A stretch of DNA of 41,703 nucleotides. Origin: Nitrospinota bacterium. Lineage in GTDB: Bacteria; Nitrospinota; Nitrospinia; Nitrospinales; JACRGP01. Shown here in pieces: positions 39,504 through 41,703 of the stretch; the first letter of the stretch is position 1; every line of letters starts with the position of its first letter. The stretch spans positions 1-41,703 of the forward strand of contig JACQQK010000174.1 in NCBI GenBank assembly GCA_016207065.1. Reading direction: 5' to 3'. The position numbers and the translations under genes were made by a program. The notes below the pieces were generated by a model. The model made no database searches, was not told the DNA's origin, and worked only from the letters and a program-made list of their open reading frames with translations.

Positions 39504-40571
39504 GGGAGCCTGCTGGGTGCGGTGGAAAGCGGTCCAGACGTCGCAATGGCCCCGGGCGAACGCCTCGAAGCCCATCAACCGCTGTTTCCAGCTTTTCTTT
39601 AAAATGCCGTAACACTCCTCCGCGACGGCTTCGTAATATTCGCCGATGATCCTTTCGATGTCCCTGGATTTGGTTGCGGACATGACCTCGGCGAACCGGA
39701 CGCGTTTCATGGCTTCATGGTCCGCCTTTTTCGAGTCCAGGTAATATTCCAGGACTTCCTCCATCTCCTTCCGCGTTCCCGGCCGGTGCAGGTGGCCGGC
39801 CACGTAGGCGTCGAAATCCAGTTTCAAGGCGCTACGGATGCCCTGGACCTGGCCGTAAATATCGACCGTTCCGAAATTCTTGAATGGCACGGACTTGGGC
39901 GTCGCCGCGTCGACGTACATCAACACCTTGCGGGCGGGCACGTAGATCATGATGTTCCCCTTCCCATGGCCTTCGCCGGGATAGAGCAGTTCGACGCGAA
40001 TCCCGCCGAAATCGAGGTAATACACGCTTCCAAAGGAAATGTTAGGGACCGGCCGCCGGGAGTCCCCATACCGTTCCAGAAGCTTTTTGGTTTCGATATG
40101 GCCTATGATCTGGGCGTTTTCGGCGAACAAATGGGCGTCCCCGATATGGTCCAGATGGGAATGGGAATACAGGATGAACTTGACCGGAAGCGGCGTGACC
40201 TCGGCGATCGCTTTCTTGAGCAATGCGCCCTTGTCCGCTATGGGGTCGGTCAGGATGACGCCTTCCGGAGTCGCGATGAACATGTTGTTGTAAATGCCGG
40301 TCGAAAAGAAATAAACGTCCGGCGCGAGCTTCGACAACAGATAACCCTTCGGGGCAAGCGAGGGGATGGGTTCGATATATCCGTCGGGCTCGAAATCGCG
40401 GACGCTTTCAATCGTCGCTTGCGGGGCCTTTGCGGACGCGTTCTCCCCTGGAACGGGCAGGGGGGCGCATCCCGAAACCCATGCCGCCAAGGCCAGGCCC
40501 AGGCAAAAAAACCTTCCCGGATTATGGTAAAATGACGCACCCAAGGACAAAACGAACGCTTTTTTTTGCAT
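39501..40571 (-). CDS. Metallo-beta-lactamase-fold lipoprotein hydrolase
   Basis: The protein has an N-terminal hydrophobic segment ending in LAAWVSGCAPLPVPG, a lipobox, so it should be a lipoprotein. The MBL fold is clear: IYNNMFIATPEGVILTDPIA, metal motif ILYSHSHLDHIGDAHLFAEN (HxHxDH), then GEGHGKGNIMIYVPARKVL and AGHLHRPGTRKEMEEVLEY. The substrate is unknown; the sequence resembles the glyoxalase-II/SoxH-like group. ATG 40571 or the GTG at 40583 could start it; neither has a clear ribosome site. A promoter with perfect TATAAT lies about 55-70 bp upstream. A repeat separates it from the DUF350-like gene. Confidence 0.9.
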   Translation of the reverse strand: MQKKAFVLSLGASFYHNPGRFFCLGLALAAWVSGCAPLPVPGENASAKAPQATIESVRDFEPDGYIEPIPSLAPKGYLLSKLAPDVYFFSTGIYNNMFIATPEGVILTDPIADKGALLKKAIAEVTPLPVKFILYSHSHLDHIGDAHLFAENAQIIGHIETKKLLERYGDSRRPVPNISFGSVYYLDFGGIRVELLYPGEGHGKGNIMIYVPARKVLMYVDAATPKSVPFKNFGTVDIYGQVQGIRSALKLDFDAYVAGHLHRPGTRKEMEEVLEYYLDSKKADHEAMKRVRFAEVMSATKSRDIERIIGEYYEAVAEECYGILKKSWKQRLMGFEAFARGHCDVWTAFHRTQQAP

Positions 40572-40637
40572 ATCGACTCGCACGATGAGGTTGGGGGTCC
40601 GGAGAAACGGCCGCCCCGGTTTCCGGATAGCGGTTAG

Positions 40638-40666
40638 ATTATACTTTTTCCGGCGGTTTTGGTAAA
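40638..40666 (-). promoter_or_regulatory. Sigma70 promoter of the MBL-fold gene
   Basis: On the minus strand TTTACC (40661-40666), 17-bp spacer, TATAAT (40638-40643). Expected start near 40631, leaving a leader of about 50 nt. Confidence 0.65.
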
Positions 40667-40728
40667 CTGTGGGTATCCGCGCGAGGTTTTTTATTAAGAT
40701 CCTTACAACCCAAAATCATGAATGATCC

Positions 40729-40758
40729 TTGGCTTGGCCGTTCCCGGAGCCTTATAAA
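40729..40758 (+). promoter_or_regulatory. Sigma70 promoter of the small lipoprotein gene
   Basis: TTGGCT (40729-40734), 18-bp spacer, TATAAA (40753-40758). It places the start near 40765, 24 nt before ATG 40789, and shows that the ORF-track start at 40729 is too early. Confidence 0.55.
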
Positions 40759-40788
40759 ATACCAACCCCAATAATAATGGAGAAGAAC

Positions 40789-41091
40789 ATGAGACGCGCC
40801 CTACTTTCCCTCGTTGCAGTTCTAGCGTTTTCCCTCGCGGTCGGATGTGGCTCGGTCGGAAAAAATTTCGATAGCGGCAAGGTCCAAAACATAAAGAACC
40901 ATTCCACCACGAAAAACGAGATATTGGATTGGTTCGGCCTGCCTTTCAAGGAAGGCATGGAAAACGGAAGCGCGATGTGGACGTATCAGTTCGACAAATA
41001 CGTCGCCGGGAGCGCCAAGTCCAAGGACCTGGTGATCTTGTTCGACAACAACAACGTCGTCAAGGCTTACCGCTACACCTCCAACGAGTAA
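40789..41091 (+). CDS. Small SmpA/BamE-like lipoprotein (100 aa)
   Basis: ATG 40789 is chosen because GGAGAAG lies 7 nt upstream. The product starts MRRALLSLVAVLAFSLAVGC, a signal peptide with lipobox (LAVGC), so the mature form is a lipoprotein. The rest resembles the SmpA/OmlA (BamE) fold: FDSGKVQNIKNHSTTKNEIL followed by DWFGLPFKEGMENGSAMWTY, and ending LVILFDNNNVVKAYRYTSN. BamE itself helps outer-membrane protein assembly, but many BamE-like proteins have other roles. It is a single gene with its own promoter, followed by a repeat. Confidence 0.85.
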   Translation: MRRALLSLVAVLAFSLAVGCGSVGKNFDSGKVQNIKNHSTTKNEILDWFGLPFKEGMENGSAMWTYQFDKYVAGSAKSKDLVILFDNNNVVKAYRYTSNE

Positions 41092-41097
41092 ACCGGC

Positions 41098-41196
41098 GGC
41101 CGCGCCGGAGCGGACGGGCCATGCTTGGATTGCCCTCGACGATGCCCGTTTGCCATCGGAGCCGAGCCCATTGGATCCAGCGGCATGCTGGCCGGC
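41098..41196 (+). repeat. Intergenic copy of the Ppx/SNase insertion repeat
   Basis: Read in one frame it would give PERTGHAWIALDDARLP and SEPSPLDPAACWP, clearly the peptide found inside Ppx and SNase. It ends in CCAGCGGCATGCTGG. It is not part of a gene here. Confidence 0.85.
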
Positions 41197-41237
41197 GAAC
41201 GCGGAACTCCCTCGGCGTCCCGTCTCTAGATTCTTGC

Positions 41238-41703
41238 ATGAAAAAGGTCCGTTTGTTTGTTTACGATTTCGACGGGACGCTGGTGGATTCCAAGCTGGAC
41301 ATCGCCGACTCCGTCAATTGCGCCCTCAGGGAGCTTGGCTTCCGCGAACTGCCTCGGGAAACTATTTTCGGTTACATCGGCGACGGCGTGGAAGCCCTGA
41401 TGTCGCGCGCGCTGTCCGGCGTGACGCCGGCCGGGCCAACGCCCGCCAGCGTGCCGCTGGATCCAACGCCGCCTCCCGCTTGCGCGGAGGCAGAGACCGG
41501 GTTCCGGCGCTCGCGAAGCGCCATCGCCGCGTGGCCCCCGGGCGTTTGCCTGGACAGCGGACCGCTGGCGGGCGTTGGCCCGGCGGTCGAGGCGTTCAAG
41601 AGACATTATGGCGTCCGCTATTTGGACCAAACCCGGTTTTACCCCCATTGCCGCGAAACCATCGATTCTTTTTCCGACAAAAAACACGCCATTTTTTCCA
41701 ACA
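41238..41703 (+). CDS. gph: HAD phosphatase (phosphoglycolate phosphatase-like) with 51-residue repeat insert, 3' end outside window
   Basis: This gene is missing from the ORF track because it runs off the right edge. ATG 41238 gives MKKVRLFVYDFDGTLVDSKL (HAD motif I, DxDGT), then LGFRELPRETIFGYIGDGVE and ALMSRALSG. After about residue 64 a 153-bp repeat adds 51 residues (PASVPLDPTPPPACAEAE, then FRRSRSAIAAWPPGVC). Family sequence then resumes in the same frame: AVEAFKRHYGVRYLDQTRFY, PHCRETIDSFSD, HAIFSN. In Gph-like proteins the insert falls in the helical cap domain, not in the catalytic core. Gph removes 2-phosphoglycolate; a related substrate is possible. Confidence 0.88.
   Translation, partial: MKKVRLFVYDFDGTLVDSKLDIADSVNCALRELGFRELPRETIFGYIGDGVEALMSRALSGVTPAGPTPASVPLDPTPPPACAEAETGFRRSRSAIAAWPPGVCLDSGPLAGVGPAVEAFKRHYGVRYLDQTRFYPHCRETIDSFSDKKHAIFSN
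41431..41583 (+). repeat. 153-bp repeat with 21-bp perfect inverted ends inside the HAD gene
   Basis: The left end CCGGGCCAACGCCCGCCAGC (41431-41451 with the next G) is exactly complementary to the right end at 41563-41583. Inside are CCAGCGTGCCGCTGG, CCGCCTCCCGCTTGCGCGGA, GCCATCGCCGCGTGGCCCCC and GGGCGTTTGCC. 153 is a multiple of three and no stop occurs in the gene's frame. Confidence 0.9.

Noticed and set aside
1-41703. CRISPR arrays, rRNA, tRNA, transposase or integrase genes
   Set aside because: None seen: no regularly spaced direct repeats, no tRNA-like cloverleaf with a T-loop in the gaps I read, and no frame with transposase or integrase motifs.

Overview
The window is a gene-dense stretch of a GC-rich (roughly 60% by eye) Gram-negative bacterial chromosome. 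The Gram-negative call rests on ADP-heptose synthesis (HldE), an LptF/LptG-type permease, an AsmA-like giant protein, lipoproteins and a UDP-glucuronate decarboxylase. The gene mix and the wealth of short palindromic repeats recall Nitrospinota/Desulfobacterota-type genomes, but I cannot fix the taxon. No rRNA, tRNA, CRISPR array or transposase gene was seen.

Layout. 1-2823: a hexapeptide transferase (cut by the left edge) and a phosphohexomutase carrying three repeat-derived segments. 2998-8358: small unknown proteins, a DUF945-like membrane protein coupled to an unknown gene, a CBS-pair protein. 8790-12262: oadA-oadG-oadB, a sodium-pumping oxaloacetate decarboxylase. 12315-14352: an AT-richer restriction-modification island with an orphan Phd/YefM-like antitoxin, a D12-class adenine methyltransferase and a NotI-family endonuclease split in two by an 11-bp tandem duplication. 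14608-20403: a TMTC-like membrane-TPR protein and a 1284-residue AsmA-like protein. 20649-23572: rlmB, rpsU, a ChaN-PDZ protein and a thioredoxin-like [2Fe-2S] ferredoxin. 23692-28915: AmgK-like kinase, LptG-like permease and Ppx/GppA phosphatase in a tight operon, then ilvB. 28916-29646: a long intergenic region with a strong promoter and a candidate structured RNA, followed by a GGDEF-PilZ protein. 30880-32508: an AT-rich pair, a stand-alone HsdR_N-like nuclease and a voltage-gated K+ channel. 33071-38006: hldE, radC, a UXS-type decarboxylase, fmt and def. 38152-41703: SNase-sunset nuclease, DUF350-like protein, metallo-beta-lactamase-fold lipoprotein, small lipoprotein and a partial phosphoglycolate-phosphatase-like HAD gene that the ORF track omits.

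The most striking thing is a mosaic family of palindromic repeats, found between genes and also inside open reading frames without breaking them. Five genes (phosphohexomutase, AsmA-like, Ppx/GppA, SNase, HAD phosphatase) carry seven in-frame segments. The segments in Ppx and SNase encode recognisably the same peptide, and a third, non-coding copy at 41098-41196 would encode it too. This resembles the protein-invading Rickettsia palindromic elements in principle, but the sequence is unrelated as far as I can tell. A separate 53-bp three-stem element occurs three times, once inside the oad operon.
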